Program-made: the position numbers and the translations under genes | Source: Sphingomonas yabuuchiae | GTDB lineage: Bacteria; Pseudomonadota; Alphaproteobacteria; Sphingomonadales; Sphingomonadaceae | Reading direction: 5' to 3' | Length of the DNA: 64,000 nucleotides | NCBI RefSeq assembly: GCF_014199595.1 | Contig: NZ_JACHNX010000008.1 | Location: forward strand, 1-64,000 | The notes under the pieces: model-generated | Told to the model about the DNA's origin: nothing | The model's database searches: none | The model's input: the letters and a program-made list of their open reading frames with translations, nothing else | Shown: positions 50,729 through 58,789 of the stretch, one piece after another | How the letters are laid out: the number at the start of each line of letters is the position of its first letter | How positions within the stretch are numbered: position 1 is the stretch's first letter

Positions 50729-50747
50729 CCGGCCTTGTCCTTCCCGA

Positions 50748-51632
50748 TCAGGCGGCGATGGCGGCGACGGTCGGCTTGCTCCGTCGCGCCTCCATCTCGT
50801 CGCCCCAGTGCAGGATTTCCATCGTGCCGTCGAAATGCTCGACCAGCGCGGTGCAGCCCTCCACCCAGTCGCCGTCATTATAATAGGTGACGCCGTTGAT
50901 GTCGCGGATTTCGGCGGTGTGGATATGGCCGCACACCACCCCGTCGACGCCGCGTGCGCCCGCCGCATGGGCGACGACTTCCTCGAAATGCGAGATGAAG
51001 GCGACGGCGTTCTTCACCTTGGCCTTGGCGTGCTTGGACAGCGACCAATAGGGACGCTTCATCCACCGCCGGACGATGTTCACCCAGCGATTGACCTCCA
51101 TCAGCGCGGTATAGGCGAAGTCGCCGACATGGGCGAGCCAGCGATGCGCCAGCGTGATCGCGTCGAACTCGTCACCGTGCAGGACCAGCAGGCGGCGGCC
51201 GTCCGCCGTCTCGTGGATCGCCTTGCGACAGATGGCGATGCCGCCGAAATCCATGCCGGTAAACTGGCGGAAGATCTCGTCGTGATTGCCCGGGATATAG
51301 ACGACGCGGGTGCCGCGCTTGGCACGCTTGAGCAGGCGCCAGACCACGTCGTTGTGCGCGGCGGGCCAGTAGAATTTCTTCTTCAGCCGCCAGCCGTCGA
51401 TCATGTCGCCGACCAGATACATGGTCTCGCTGTCGACATGGTCCAGAAAGTCGATCAGCATCTCGGCATTGCAGCCGCGCGTGCCGAGATGCACGTCCGA
51501 GATCCAGATGGTGCGGTAACGGCGGCGTTCATGGCCCTCGGGCTCCGGCGTCACCGGCGCGCGGGGGATGAAGTCGAGGATGGCGGCGTCTTCGTGCAGC
51601 GAGCCATCGATCGGAATGCTGGTCATCGGCAT
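50748..51632 (-). CDS. LpxH-like metallophosphoesterase (UDP-2,3-diacylglucosamine diphosphatase type)
   Basis: This 294-residue calcineurin-like phosphoesterase shows the five metal-site blocks: ISDVHLG (Asp46, His48), VGDMIDGW (Asp76), IPGNHDE (Asn116, His117), LHGDEFD and VVCGHIHTAE. LpxH hydrolyses UDP-diacylglucosamine to lipid X in lipid A synthesis; this homologue is longer and of the divergent type often annotated that way, so the substrate may be another lipid-linked pyrophosphate. It forms an operon with the GT4 gene. The ATG at 51632 (or 51626) was chosen; the codons before it back to 51803 have no family similarity and cross the terminator at 51753. Confidence 0.87.
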   Translation of the reverse strand: MPMTSIPIDGSLHEDAAILDFIPRAPVTPEPEGHERRRYRTIWISDVHLGTRGCNAEMLIDFLDHVDSETMYLVGDMIDGWRLKKKFYWPAAHNDVVWRLLKRAKRGTRVVYIPGNHDEIFRQFTGMDFGGIAICRKAIHETADGRRLLVLHGDEFDAITLAHRWLAHVGDFAYTALMEVNRWVNIVRRWMKRPYWSLSKHAKAKVKNAVAFISHFEEVVAHAAGARGVDGVVCGHIHTAEIRDINGVTYYNDGDWVEGCTALVEHFDGTMEILHWGDEMEARRSKPTVAAIAA

Positions 51633-51752
51633 CGTCGGAACCCCACGCTTGGCGTTCCGGATGTCATAGGCGTCATCTGTTACGCCCGCGTCGCAGATCG
51701 GTGACAGGCGCGCAGCAGTTTCGTGACGGGGGTAAGTCAGGACAAGAAAAAT

Positions 51753-51787
51753 CCGCCGATCCTCAGGGACCGGCGGGCTGTTTTTTT
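51753..51787. terminator. Bidirectional Rho-independent terminator
   Basis: The stem CCGCCGATCC/GGACCGGCGG (51753-51762 with 51767-51776, loop TCAG, one mismatch) is followed on the plus strand by a run of eight Ts (51780-51787). On the minus strand it is followed by TTTTTC from the A-run before it. Downstream of the TonB receptor it should end that transcript. Confidence 0.85.
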
Positions 51788-51792
51788 CACGC

Positions 51793-51884
51793 CCCTCCCG
51801 CAAGCGAGTTTCAGGTCGGTCATGCCCCCGGCATGACCTAAACGATGCGGGGCATCGTTTACCTGAAACTGGGATGGGGGAGGG
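51793..51884. repeat. Three-way-junction palindrome
   Basis: A perfect 10-bp outer stem AGTTTCAGGT/ACCTGAAACT (51807-51816 with 51861-51870) encloses two perfect 9-bp hairpins with 3-nt loops: GGTCATGCC/GGCATGACC (51818-51838) and AAACGATGC/GCATCGTTT (51840-51860). Only single bases separate the arms. A further CCCTCCC/GGGAGGG pair (51793-51799 with 51878-51884) extends it. Confidence 0.9.
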
Positions 51885-51932
51885 CAGGCCACGGGTGTTG
51901 GTCTCTGTGAGACTCCTTTCCCTCCCCTCGGT

Positions 51933-51954
51933 CCCCTCCCGCCTGCGGGAGGGG
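51933..51954. terminator. GC-rich hairpin after the TonB receptor stop
   Basis: CCCCTCCCGC/GCGGGAGGGG with loop CT is a perfect 10-bp stem 13 nt past the receptor stop (minus strand). It has no T-run and may protect the 3' end. Confidence 0.5.
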
Positions 51955-51967
51955 ATGCAGGAGTGGC

Positions 51968-54733
51968 TTAGAACCGCACCGCGACCGAGGCGGCATAGGT
52001 CCGGCCGTTCTTGTAGAAGGCGGTCGGACGATCGCGCGTCGCGTTATACTGGTAATAGGTCTCGTCGAGCAGGTTCTGCGCGTTGACCGACAGCGTGATC
52101 TCCTTGGTCAGGTTCACACCCGCCGAGAAGTCCAGCTGGCTGTACGGCGCGACCATTTCGCGCGAGTTCAGGCGGCCGATCGTGCGGAAATAGCTCGAGC
52201 GGTAGTTGTAGCTCAGGCGCGCCTGGAAGATCCCGCTTTCGAAATAGGGGATCACGTTGACCGTGTGGCGCGACAGATACGGCAGGTTCAGTGCCGCACC
52301 CGACGAGTCGACCGAGGAGGTCGAGCTGTCCTGGTACGAATAGTTCGCCTGGATGCCGAAGCCGCCCCAGATTTCGGTCTGGCCCGACACCAGCGCACCG
52401 TTCACCTTCGCCGCGCCGCCATTGATCGGCTGGTTGACGTTGTACGTCGTCAGGCGATTCTGCAGCGAGTTGAAGAACACGGCGTTGGTACGCGTGTTGA
52501 TGATGTAGTTCGAGATGTCGCGACGGAAGAGTTCGACCGCGATCAGCGAGCCGGCGCGCGGATACCATTCCGCCGTCAGTTCGTAGTTGGTCGACTCGTA
52601 CGGCTTCAGGTTCGGGTTGCCGCCGCCGCCATCGAGCGTGATGTCGTTGAGCGAGGTCGCCGCCGCCAGATCCTGATAGCGCGGACGCGAGATCACCCGC
52701 GCGACCGAGCCACGGACCAGGAATTCCGGCGTGATCGAATAGGCGATGTTCACGCTGGGCAGGAACTTCAGATAGTCGGTCGTGGTGGTGGTCGGCACCG
52801 GCACCGGGGTGACCGTGTTGGCCAGCGTCACGGCATAGTTGGACTGGTCGCGGGTGTAGACCAGACGACCGCCGATGTTGCCGCGCAGGCCGCCTTCATC
52901 GAAATTGGCCTGGACGTAGGACGCGATGACCGTCTCGCGAACCTTGGTCGACGCGCCGACCTTGGTGACCAGCGGGCTGTTGATCGAGTTGGCGAGGATG
53001 TCGATCACCGCCTGCTCGGGCAGGTTGAGATACTGGGTCGCATTGCCCATGCCGCCGCTGCCGTCGAAGACGCCGCCCGGCGTGACGAGCGTGGTGACGC
53101 CCAGCTGGTTGGCGGTCTGCGAGCTGGTCTTGTAGGTGTTGATGCCACGACCGTCGATGCGGTTGACGTGGTCGGTCACGCGGCTGCCGATCAGGATCTG
53201 CTTGAACGGACCGAACTCGACCGGGATCGTCGCATCATAGCCGCCGAAGATGTCGCGGTCGGTGGTGACGCTATAGTCCAGGCCACCGATCTGCGCGCCG
53301 TTCAGCTGCTGGCCGTTGACGACGACCGGGCGGCCCTCGATCTGGGCGGGATTGTTGTTCGGGTTGGTGAAGTAATTCGCCGGGTTGGTCAGGTCGCCCG
53401 TGAAGTTCACCGTCGCCGAGGTCGGCGTGAAGGCATAGTTGAACGGCAGTTTGGTCTGCACGTTGAACAGATATTCGGGGTTGCGCCCGCCGGTCGCCTT
53501 CGACCAGCCGCCCGCGAAGTTGATCTTCGCGCCGTCATCGCCTTCCCAATCGGCGAAGAAGTTCAGGTTGTCGGTCTTCAGCTTGGTCTTGCGGACCAGC
53601 GTATCGAGCTGCGCCGACTGGTTCGGCGCGGCGGCGAAGCTGGCCGAGTTGACGACGCCGTTGGCGACATTGGCGGTCTGCAGCACGCTGCCGGTCCAGG
53701 CGACCGGGATCGTGTACATCGACTGGCTGTAGTTGTTGTAGTTGCCGTCGATGTGCAGGCCGTTCAGGGTCAGCGTCAGGTTGGGGGCCGGGCGGTACTG
53801 CACGGTGCCCGACACGCTGGCGCGCTCGCGGGTCTGCTGGAAATAGGCATAGTTGATGCCGAACGGCGCGACCGCGTTGATCAGGTCGTTCTTGGTGCCG
53901 CCGGTGACGGTGGCGTTCGGGTTGAGCAGCACGCCCTGGCCCGACGCGTCGCGCACGACATTGCCGTTAGCGTCCTTCTGGAAGAAGTCCGCGCCGCTCT
54001 GATAACCGAAGAATTCGACACCCGCGCGGGTCAGCGCCTGCTTGTCATAGGTCGCGGCGACCAGGAAGCCGAAATTGTCGGCTTCGTTGTGCCAGCTGTA
54101 CAGACCCGAACCGCGGACATTCCCCTTCTCGGAACGGTCGTTGTACGTATAGCCGCCCGAAGCGAAGATCGAATTGGGTGCCAGGTCCAGGGGACGGCGG
54201 GTGCGCACGATGACCGTGCCGCCCAGGCTGCCTTCCTCGATGCGCGGTTCCGGCGACTTGTAGACCTCGAGCCGGTCGACCAGTTCGGGGGCCAGCAGCG
54301 AATAGTTGAAAGTACGGCTGGACGGGTCGTTGTCGTTGCCGCCCCAGTCGGCCGAGGCCAGTGCATGGCCGTCGAGCAGCATGCGGTTCAGTGCCGGGTC
54401 GGTACCGAGAATGGCGACCTTTTCGCCCTCGCCGAAGCGGCGGTCGATGCTGACGCCCGGGATGTGTGACAGCGATTCCGCCACGTTGCGGTCGGGGAAC
54501 TTGCCCACGTCCTCGGCGGTGATGACGTCGACGACGGCGTTGGCCTCGCGCTTGACGTTGATCGCGTTGCGCAGGCTGGAGCGGATGCCGGTGACCACGA
54601 TGTCACTGGATTCGCTGCCCGGTGCGGTCTGGGTCGGTGCATCGGCAGACGGCGTCGCGGTCTGCGCAAAAGCGGTGCCCTGGATGCCGGCGAGTGCGGT
54701 CGCCGTCAGGATCATGCCGCGGAAGCTCAACAT
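51968..54733 (-). CDS. TonB-dependent receptor, TonB-Xanth-Caul type (candidate N-glycan receptor)
   Basis: This is a 921-residue outer-membrane receptor. It has a signal peptide (GMILTATALAGIQGTAFAQ), a TonB box SDIVVTGIRSS, a plug starting SLRNAINVKREANAVVDVIT and continuing DVGKFPDRNVAESLSHIPGV, and a large barrel ending YAASVAVRF. This plug is the signature of the Xanthomonas/Caulobacter receptor family that usually imports oligosaccharides. It lies between the glycosidase operon and the GlcNAc operon and is divergent from cutC, so N-glycan or glycopeptide import is the best inference. The ATG at 54733 has GGGGGA upstream; a TTG at 54748 is possible. Confidence 0.9.
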   Translation of the reverse strand: MLSFRGMILTATALAGIQGTAFAQTATPSADAPTQTAPGSESSDIVVTGIRSSLRNAINVKREANAVVDVITAEDVGKFPDRNVAESLSHIPGVSIDRRFGEGEKVAILGTDPALNRMLLDGHALASADWGGNDNDPSSRTFNYSLLAPELVDRLEVYKSPEPRIEEGSLGGTVIVRTRRPLDLAPNSIFASGGYTYNDRSEKGNVRGSGLYSWHNEADNFGFLVAATYDKQALTRAGVEFFGYQSGADFFQKDANGNVVRDASGQGVLLNPNATVTGGTKNDLINAVAPFGINYAYFQQTRERASVSGTVQYRPAPNLTLTLNGLHIDGNYNNYSQSMYTIPVAWTGSVLQTANVANGVVNSASFAAAPNQSAQLDTLVRKTKLKTDNLNFFADWEGDDGAKINFAGGWSKATGGRNPEYLFNVQTKLPFNYAFTPTSATVNFTGDLTNPANYFTNPNNNPAQIEGRPVVVNGQQLNGAQIGGLDYSVTTDRDIFGGYDATIPVEFGPFKQILIGSRVTDHVNRIDGRGINTYKTSSQTANQLGVTTLVTPGGVFDGSGGMGNATQYLNLPEQAVIDILANSINSPLVTKVGASTKVRETVIASYVQANFDEGGLRGNIGGRLVYTRDQSNYAVTLANTVTPVPVPTTTTTDYLKFLPSVNIAYSITPEFLVRGSVARVISRPRYQDLAAATSLNDITLDGGGGNPNLKPYESTNYELTAEWYPRAGSLIAVELFRRDISNYIINTRTNAVFFNSLQNRLTTYNVNQPINGGAAKVNGALVSGQTEIWGGFGIQANYSYQDSSTSSVDSSGAALNLPYLSRHTVNVIPYFESGIFQARLSYNYRSSYFRTIGRLNSREMVAPYSQLDFSAGVNLTKEITLSVNAQNLLDETYYQYNATRDRPTAFYKNGRTYAASVAVRF

Positions 54734-55019
54734 GTTGAAATCCCCCAAAAAATACTCGCCGCTCCACCGCGCGCGCTCTTATTGTTGTCTGGGGATGGCT
54801 GGTGGCGTCCTCCCCGGCCGGCTTGTTATACGATATGCCGGAACTACCAACCTGTAACCAAACTGACATTGGTCCGTAAACGGAAAAAATATGACGTTCT
54901 TGTCATGAGACCATTGGGCTGGCGCATTGTCCGGCGTACTGCTTAAATGACTCATCTGTGAAAAACCCGCGCGGCGGTGGTCCCGGTGCGCGGCGCAAAT
55001 GGGCCGGGGGAAGTTCAAG
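54734..55019. promoter_or_regulatory. Divergent promoter region between the TonB receptor and cutC
   Basis: This 286-nt region has no gene. It is AT-richer than its surroundings around 54820-54910. A perfect inverted repeat ATGAC-N6-GTCAT (54891-54906) is a candidate operator. TACCAACC near 54845 and TAACCAAAC near 54855 place ACCA elements 10 bases apart, echoing the TGGT half-sites before the glycosidase operon when read on the other strand. Confidence 0.4.
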
Positions 55020-55766
55020 ATGGTCATGTCACCAGTCCGCGCTGAAGCGCCGCTGCTGGAAATCTGCGTCGATGACGCGGACGGCGTGGCGGCGGTCGTG
55101 GCCGCGGGGGCGGACCGGATCGAGCTTTGCGGTGCGCTGGGTCTGGGCGGGCTGACGCCCTCGGCGGCGCTGGTGGCGCATGCGGTGGAGTCCGGTGTGC
55201 CGGTGCACGCGATGGTGCGGCCGCGCGACGGCGACTTCCGTTATGACCGTGCCGATATGGGACTCGCCACGAAAGAAATCCGTCACATGGTGGCGATGGG
55301 CGTCGCGGGGGTCGTGGTCGGGGCGATGGAGGACGACCAGCGGCTCGACCTGGACATGCTGGCGCGCTGGCGCGAGGCGGCGGCGGGGGTGGCCATCGTG
55401 CTACACCGGGCGATCGATCTGGTGGCGGACCCCGTCGAGGCGGTCGGACAGGCGGCGGAGCTGGGCTATGACCATATCCTGACTTCGGGCGGGGCGGCGA
55501 CGGCCGAGCAGGGCGCCGACGTCATCGCGAAGATGGTCGAAGTGGCGAATGGGCGCCTGTCGATCATCGCGGGATCGGGTGTCTCGGCGGACAATGTCGG
55601 GGCGCTGATCGCCCGGACCGGGGTCGATGCGGTTCACGCCTCGGCCAGCGTGCGTGAGGATTGGGGGGATTCGCGGGTGCTCGGCATGGGGTTTGCGGTC
55701 GGGCCCAGGCGCCGGACAAGCGCCGATCGCATCGCCGCGATCCGACAAAAGATAGGGGAAGGATAA
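55020..55766 (+). CDS. cutC: CutC family protein
   Basis: This 248-residue TIM-barrel protein has the CutC N-terminus LLEICVDDADGVAAVVAAGADRIELC (two adjoining blocks), then GLTPSAALV, VHAMVRPRDGDF with RY, HRAIDLVADPVEA and LTSGGAATAEQGADV. CutC was named for copper tolerance, but its enzymatic function is unproven, and homologues frequently lie beside glycan-degradation genes. Here it is the first plus-strand gene before the GntR/Nag operon and divergent from the receptor, which favours a role in sugar handling. GGGGGAAG precedes the ATG at 55020; codons from 54999 are also open. Confidence 0.88.
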   Translation: MVMSPVRAEAPLLEICVDDADGVAAVVAAGADRIELCGALGLGGLTPSAALVAHAVESGVPVHAMVRPRDGDFRYDRADMGLATKEIRHMVAMGVAGVVVGAMEDDQRLDLDMLARWREAAAGVAIVLHRAIDLVADPVEAVGQAAELGYDHILTSGGAATAEQGADVIAKMVEVANGRLSIIAGSGVSADNVGALIARTGVDAVHASASVREDWGDSRVLGMGFAVGPRRRTSADRIAAIRQKIGEG

Positions 55767-55776
55767 AAGCCAATGT

Positions 55777-55794
55777 ATGCCAAATATAATACCT
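55777..55794. promoter_or_regulatory. Possible GntR operator before the GntR/nag operon
   Basis: ATGCCA (55777) and ATACCT (55789) are complements of TGGCAT and AGGTAT, similar to the GGTAT repeats near 46563. The AT-rich stretch AAATATAATACC between cutC and the regulator gene could hold a -10 box. Autoregulation is plausible. Confidence 0.3.
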
Positions 55795-55846
55795 ATTGCT
55801 CGCTTGGTTCGGCTGCGATAAGCCTGTTGACGAAGCGGGGCGTGGC

Positions 55847-56620
55847 ATGAGCGACGCCCGGGCAAAGGGGGATGGCGCGGCCATGACATTCTCGGCGCAG
55901 GTCGGCTCCTTCCGAAAGGGGAACCCCGCGCCGTTATACCTCCAGCTCCAGCAGTTGCTGCGCGATGCGATCACCAACAATGTCCTGGCCGAGGATGATG
56001 CGATCCCCGCCGAGCGCGATCTGGCGATCGAATATGACGTGTCGCGGATCACGGTGCGCAAGGCGATCGGCGGACTGGTCGAGGAAGGGCTGCTGACGCG
56101 CAGGCGCGGCGCGGGGACCTTCGTCGCGGGGCGCGTGGAGAAGAGCTTCTCCAAGCTGTCCTCCTTCTCCGAAGACATGATCGCGCGCGGCCGCACGCCG
56201 AGCAGCCAGTGGGTCAGCCGTGCGCCGGGAACGGTGACGCCGGAAGAGGCGCTGTCGCTGGGCCTGTCGCCGGGGGCACCGGTCTATCGTTTCCAGCGTG
56301 TGCGCTTCGCCGACGAGGTGCCGATGGCGATCGAGGTGTCGACCATTGCGGGCTTTGCGTTGCCCTCGATCGAGGCGGTCGACCGCTCGCTCTATGCGGC
56401 GCTGGAGCGGACCGGCAACCGGCCGGTGCGCGCGTTGCAGCGGCTGCGTGCGGTGCCGTTCGGGCCCGATCATGCCAAGATGCTGGATGTCGATCCGGGC
56501 CATGCGGGCCTGTTGATCGAACGGCGCGGATTTCTACGCGATGGACGGGCGGTGGAATATACCCAGTCCTTCTATCGCGGCGATGCCTATGATTTCGTCG
56601 CGGAGTTAACCGATGTCTGA
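55847..56620 (+). CDS. GntR/HutC-family regulator of amino-sugar genes (NagQ-like)
   Basis: This 257-residue regulator has an N-terminal winged helix (APLYLQLQQLLRDAITNNVL, AERDLAIEYDVSRITVRKAI, RRRGAGTFVAG) and a C-terminal UTRA effector domain (VYRFQRVRFADEVPMAIEVS, YTQSFYRGDAYDFVAEL). HutC-type members near nag genes, such as NagQ, NagR/YvoA and DasR, sense GlcNAc-6-phosphate or GlcN-6-phosphate. The SIS gene overlaps its end by eight bases. ATG 55847 was chosen; ATG 55883 is also possible and 55796 would start in the promoter region. Confidence 0.88.
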   Translation: MSDARAKGDGAAMTFSAQVGSFRKGNPAPLYLQLQQLLRDAITNNVLAEDDAIPAERDLAIEYDVSRITVRKAIGGLVEEGLLTRRRGAGTFVAGRVEKSFSKLSSFSEDMIARGRTPSSQWVSRAPGTVTPEEALSLGLSPGAPVYRFQRVRFADEVPMAIEVSTIAGFALPSIEAVDRSLYAALERTGNRPVRALQRLRAVPFGPDHAKMLDVDPGHAGLLIERRGFLRDGRAVEYTQSFYRGDAYDFVAELTDV

Positions 56621-57653
56621 TGTGATGACCGCCGGTAGTGCGGGGACCAGCACCCTGATGGGAGCGGAAGCGGGGGAGGCGCCGGAGGCGATCGCCCGGC
56701 TGCTGGCGCGCAATGCGCCGACCGTCCGGGCGCTGGCTGAGCGGCTGCGTGCCGCCCCGCCGCCGGTGATCATCACCATCGCGCGTGGGTCGTCGGACCA
56801 CGCCGCGACCTATGGCAAATATATTCTGGAGACCAAGACCGGCGTGCCGGTGTCGTCGGCCGCGCCTTCGGTCGCATCGATCTTCGAGACGCCGATGAAG
56901 GTACAGGGTGCGCTGGTCATCGCCATCTCGCAGTCGGGGCGCAGCCCGGACCTGCTGGCGACGGTCGAGGCCTATCGTGCGGGCGGCGCGCATATCGTCG
57001 CGCTCGTGAACGATGAGGAGTCGCCGTTGGCGACCGGCGCGGACACCTTCCTGCCGCTGTCGGCCGGTCCCGAAAAGGCCGTTGCCGCCACCAAGTCCTG
57101 CCTGACCGCGCTGGCGGGTCTGGCGCAGCTCGCCGCCGCCTGGGCTGGCGACGAGACGCTGGAGGCCGCCCTGGGCGATCTGCCCGGTCAGGTCGAACAG
57201 GCGCTGGGCCTCGACTGGTCCTCGGCGGTTGAGGGACTGCGCGAGGTTAGCCAGATGTTCGTGCTGGGTCGCGGTTACGGCTACGGCGTCGCGCAGGAAG
57301 CCGCGCTGAAGCTCAAGGAAACCTGCTCGATCCAGGCCGAGCCGTTCAGCGCCGCCGAAGTGCGCCACGGTCCGATGCGTATCGTCGAGCCCGGCTATTC
57401 GGTGCTGGGCTTCGCCACCTCCGACGTGGCGGGCGAGGATGTGAAGGCGGTCGCCGACCAGTTCGAGGGCCGCGGCGCCAAGCCGTTCGTCGCGGGGCAG
57501 GGTGGTGCGCTGCCGATGGTCGCAGGCCATCCCGCGCTGGAGCCGATTGCGATGCTCGCCAGCTTCTACCGCATGGTCGAGGCGCTGGCGCTCGCCCGTG
57601 GCATGGACCCCGACTCGCCGCCGCATCTGCAGAAAGTGACCCGCACGCTATGA
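56613..57653 (+). CDS. SIS-domain glucosamine-6-phosphate deaminase (NagB-II type)
   Basis: This 346-residue protein consists of two SIS domains like the isomerase half of GlmS, without a glutaminase domain. Motifs are ARGSSDHAATYGKYILETKT, VIAISQSGRSPDLLATVEAY, and EAALKLKETCSIQAEPFSAA with the catalytic-loop glutamate. In proteobacterial nag clusters lacking classical NagB this protein (NagB-II) converts GlcN-6-P to Fru-6-P and ammonia. It sits between the regulator and nagA with overlaps at both ends (8 bp and ATGA), which supports that role. Confidence 0.88.
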   Translation: MSDVMTAGSAGTSTLMGAEAGEAPEAIARLLARNAPTVRALAERLRAAPPPVIITIARGSSDHAATYGKYILETKTGVPVSSAAPSVASIFETPMKVQGALVIAISQSGRSPDLLATVEAYRAGGAHIVALVNDEESPLATGADTFLPLSAGPEKAVAATKSCLTALAGLAQLAAAWAGDETLEAALGDLPGQVEQALGLDWSSAVEGLREVSQMFVLGRGYGYGVAQEAALKLKETCSIQAEPFSAAEVRHGPMRIVEPGYSVLGFATSDVAGEDVKAVADQFEGRGAKPFVAGQGGALPMVAGHPALEPIAMLASFYRMVEALALARGMDPDSPPHLQKVTRTL

Positions 57654-58789
57654 CCCGTTTCCGTTTCGTCAACGGCCATGTCGCGACCCAGGGCGGCGTC
57701 CTGCCGGGTGCGGAGATCGTTTTGGACGGCGACCGTATCGCCTCGATCGGCGCCGTGGACGGCTCCACCGACACGATCGACCTGAACGGCGGCTGGGTCG
57801 TGCCCGGCTATATCGACACCCAGGTGAATGGCGGCGGCGGCGTGCTGTTCAACGACCGTCTCGACGTGGACGGCATTGCGACCATGGCGGCGGCGCATGC
57901 CGTCTATGGCACCACCGCGATGCTGCCCACCCTGGTCAGCGAGACGCCGGATAAGATTGCCCGCGCGCTCGACGCGATCGACGAGGCGATCGAGGCGAAG
58001 GTGCCCGGCATCGTCGGCATCCATATCGAGGGCCCGGTGCTGAACCCGGCGCGCAAGGGCATTCACGATCCGACGCGCTTCCGCGATCTGGACGAAGAGA
58101 TGATCGCCGTCCTGACCCGTCCCCGCAAGGGCAAGGTCATGCTGACCATCGCGCCCGAGCGGGTGCCGGTCGCCACCATCCGTCGTCTGGCGGAAGCGGG
58201 CGTGCTGGTCAGCGCGGGCCATAGCGAGGCGAGCTATGAGCAGGCGGTCGAGGCGTTCGGTGCGGGCGTCGTCGGCGTCACGCATCTGTACAACGCGATG
58301 CCTGCCATGCAGCAGCGTGTGCCGGGTCTGGCGGGCGCGACGCTCGACGATCCGCGGCCCTATGCGGGGCTGATCATCGATGGCTTCCACGTCTCCGCGC
58401 CGATGCTCCGGCTGGCGATGAAGGCGCGGCCGTTCGACAAGCTGATGCTCGTCACGGACGCTATGTCGTCGGTTGGTGCGGTCGAGAAGGACTTCGTGCT
58501 CCACGGCCGTCATATCGACGTGTCGGGCGGCAAGTGCACCTATACCGACGGCACGCTGGCGGGCTCGGACCTCGATATGGGGTCGGCGGTCGCCAACGCG
58601 GTCGAGCAGCTGCGCATCACCGTCGATCAGGCGGCGGCGATGGCCGCGACGCATCCGGCGGCGTTCCTTGGCCTCGGCCATGAGCGCGGGGCGCTGGCCC
58701 AGGGGCTGCGCGCCGACTGGGTGGTGCTCGACGCCGCGCTCAAGCCGGTCGAGACGCGTATCGCCTCGGCGGAGCCGGTCGCGGCATGA
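57650..58789 (+). CDS. nagA: N-acetylglucosamine-6-phosphate deacetylase
   Basis: This 379-residue amidohydrolase has the NagA signature residues: GYIDTQVNGGGG, GIHIEGPVLNP (metal ligand Glu127), SAGHSEASYEQ (His191), VTHLYNAMPAM (His212) and VTDAMSSVG with catalytic Asp270. It removes the acetyl group from GlcNAc-6-P in the cytoplasm, giving GlcN-6-P for the SIS protein before it. Both junctions are 4-bp overlaps (ATGA), so regulator, deaminase, deacetylase and the following galactosidase form one translationally coupled operon. Confidence 0.94.
   Translation: MTRFRFVNGHVATQGGVLPGAEIVLDGDRIASIGAVDGSTDTIDLNGGWVVPGYIDTQVNGGGGVLFNDRLDVDGIATMAAAHAVYGTTAMLPTLVSETPDKIARALDAIDEAIEAKVPGIVGIHIEGPVLNPARKGIHDPTRFRDLDEEMIAVLTRPRKGKVMLTIAPERVPVATIRRLAEAGVLVSAGHSEASYEQAVEAFGAGVVGVTHLYNAMPAMQQRVPGLAGATLDDPRPYAGLIIDGFHVSAPMLRLAMKARPFDKLMLVTDAMSSVGAVEKDFVLHGRHIDVSGGKCTYTDGTLAGSDLDMGSAVANAVEQLRITVDQAAAMAATHPAAFLGLGHERGALAQGLRADWVVLDAALKPVETRIASAEPVAA

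Larger units (their letters stand above)
51633..51967. other. Intergenic region packed with hairpins
   Basis: No gene is supported in these 335 nt between two minus-strand genes. It contains a bidirectional terminator (51753-51787), a perfect three-way-junction palindrome (51807-51870 within 51793-51884) and a simple hairpin (51933-51954). Only about 120 nt next to the phosphoesterase gene remain for its promoter. Confidence 0.6.

Noticed and set aside
160..51954. CRISPR array or IS element ends for the repeated GC-rich palindromes
   Set aside because: Copies are far apart, have no regular spacers and no adjacent cas or transposase gene, and each folds as a branched hairpin, so dispersed intergenic palindromes fit better.
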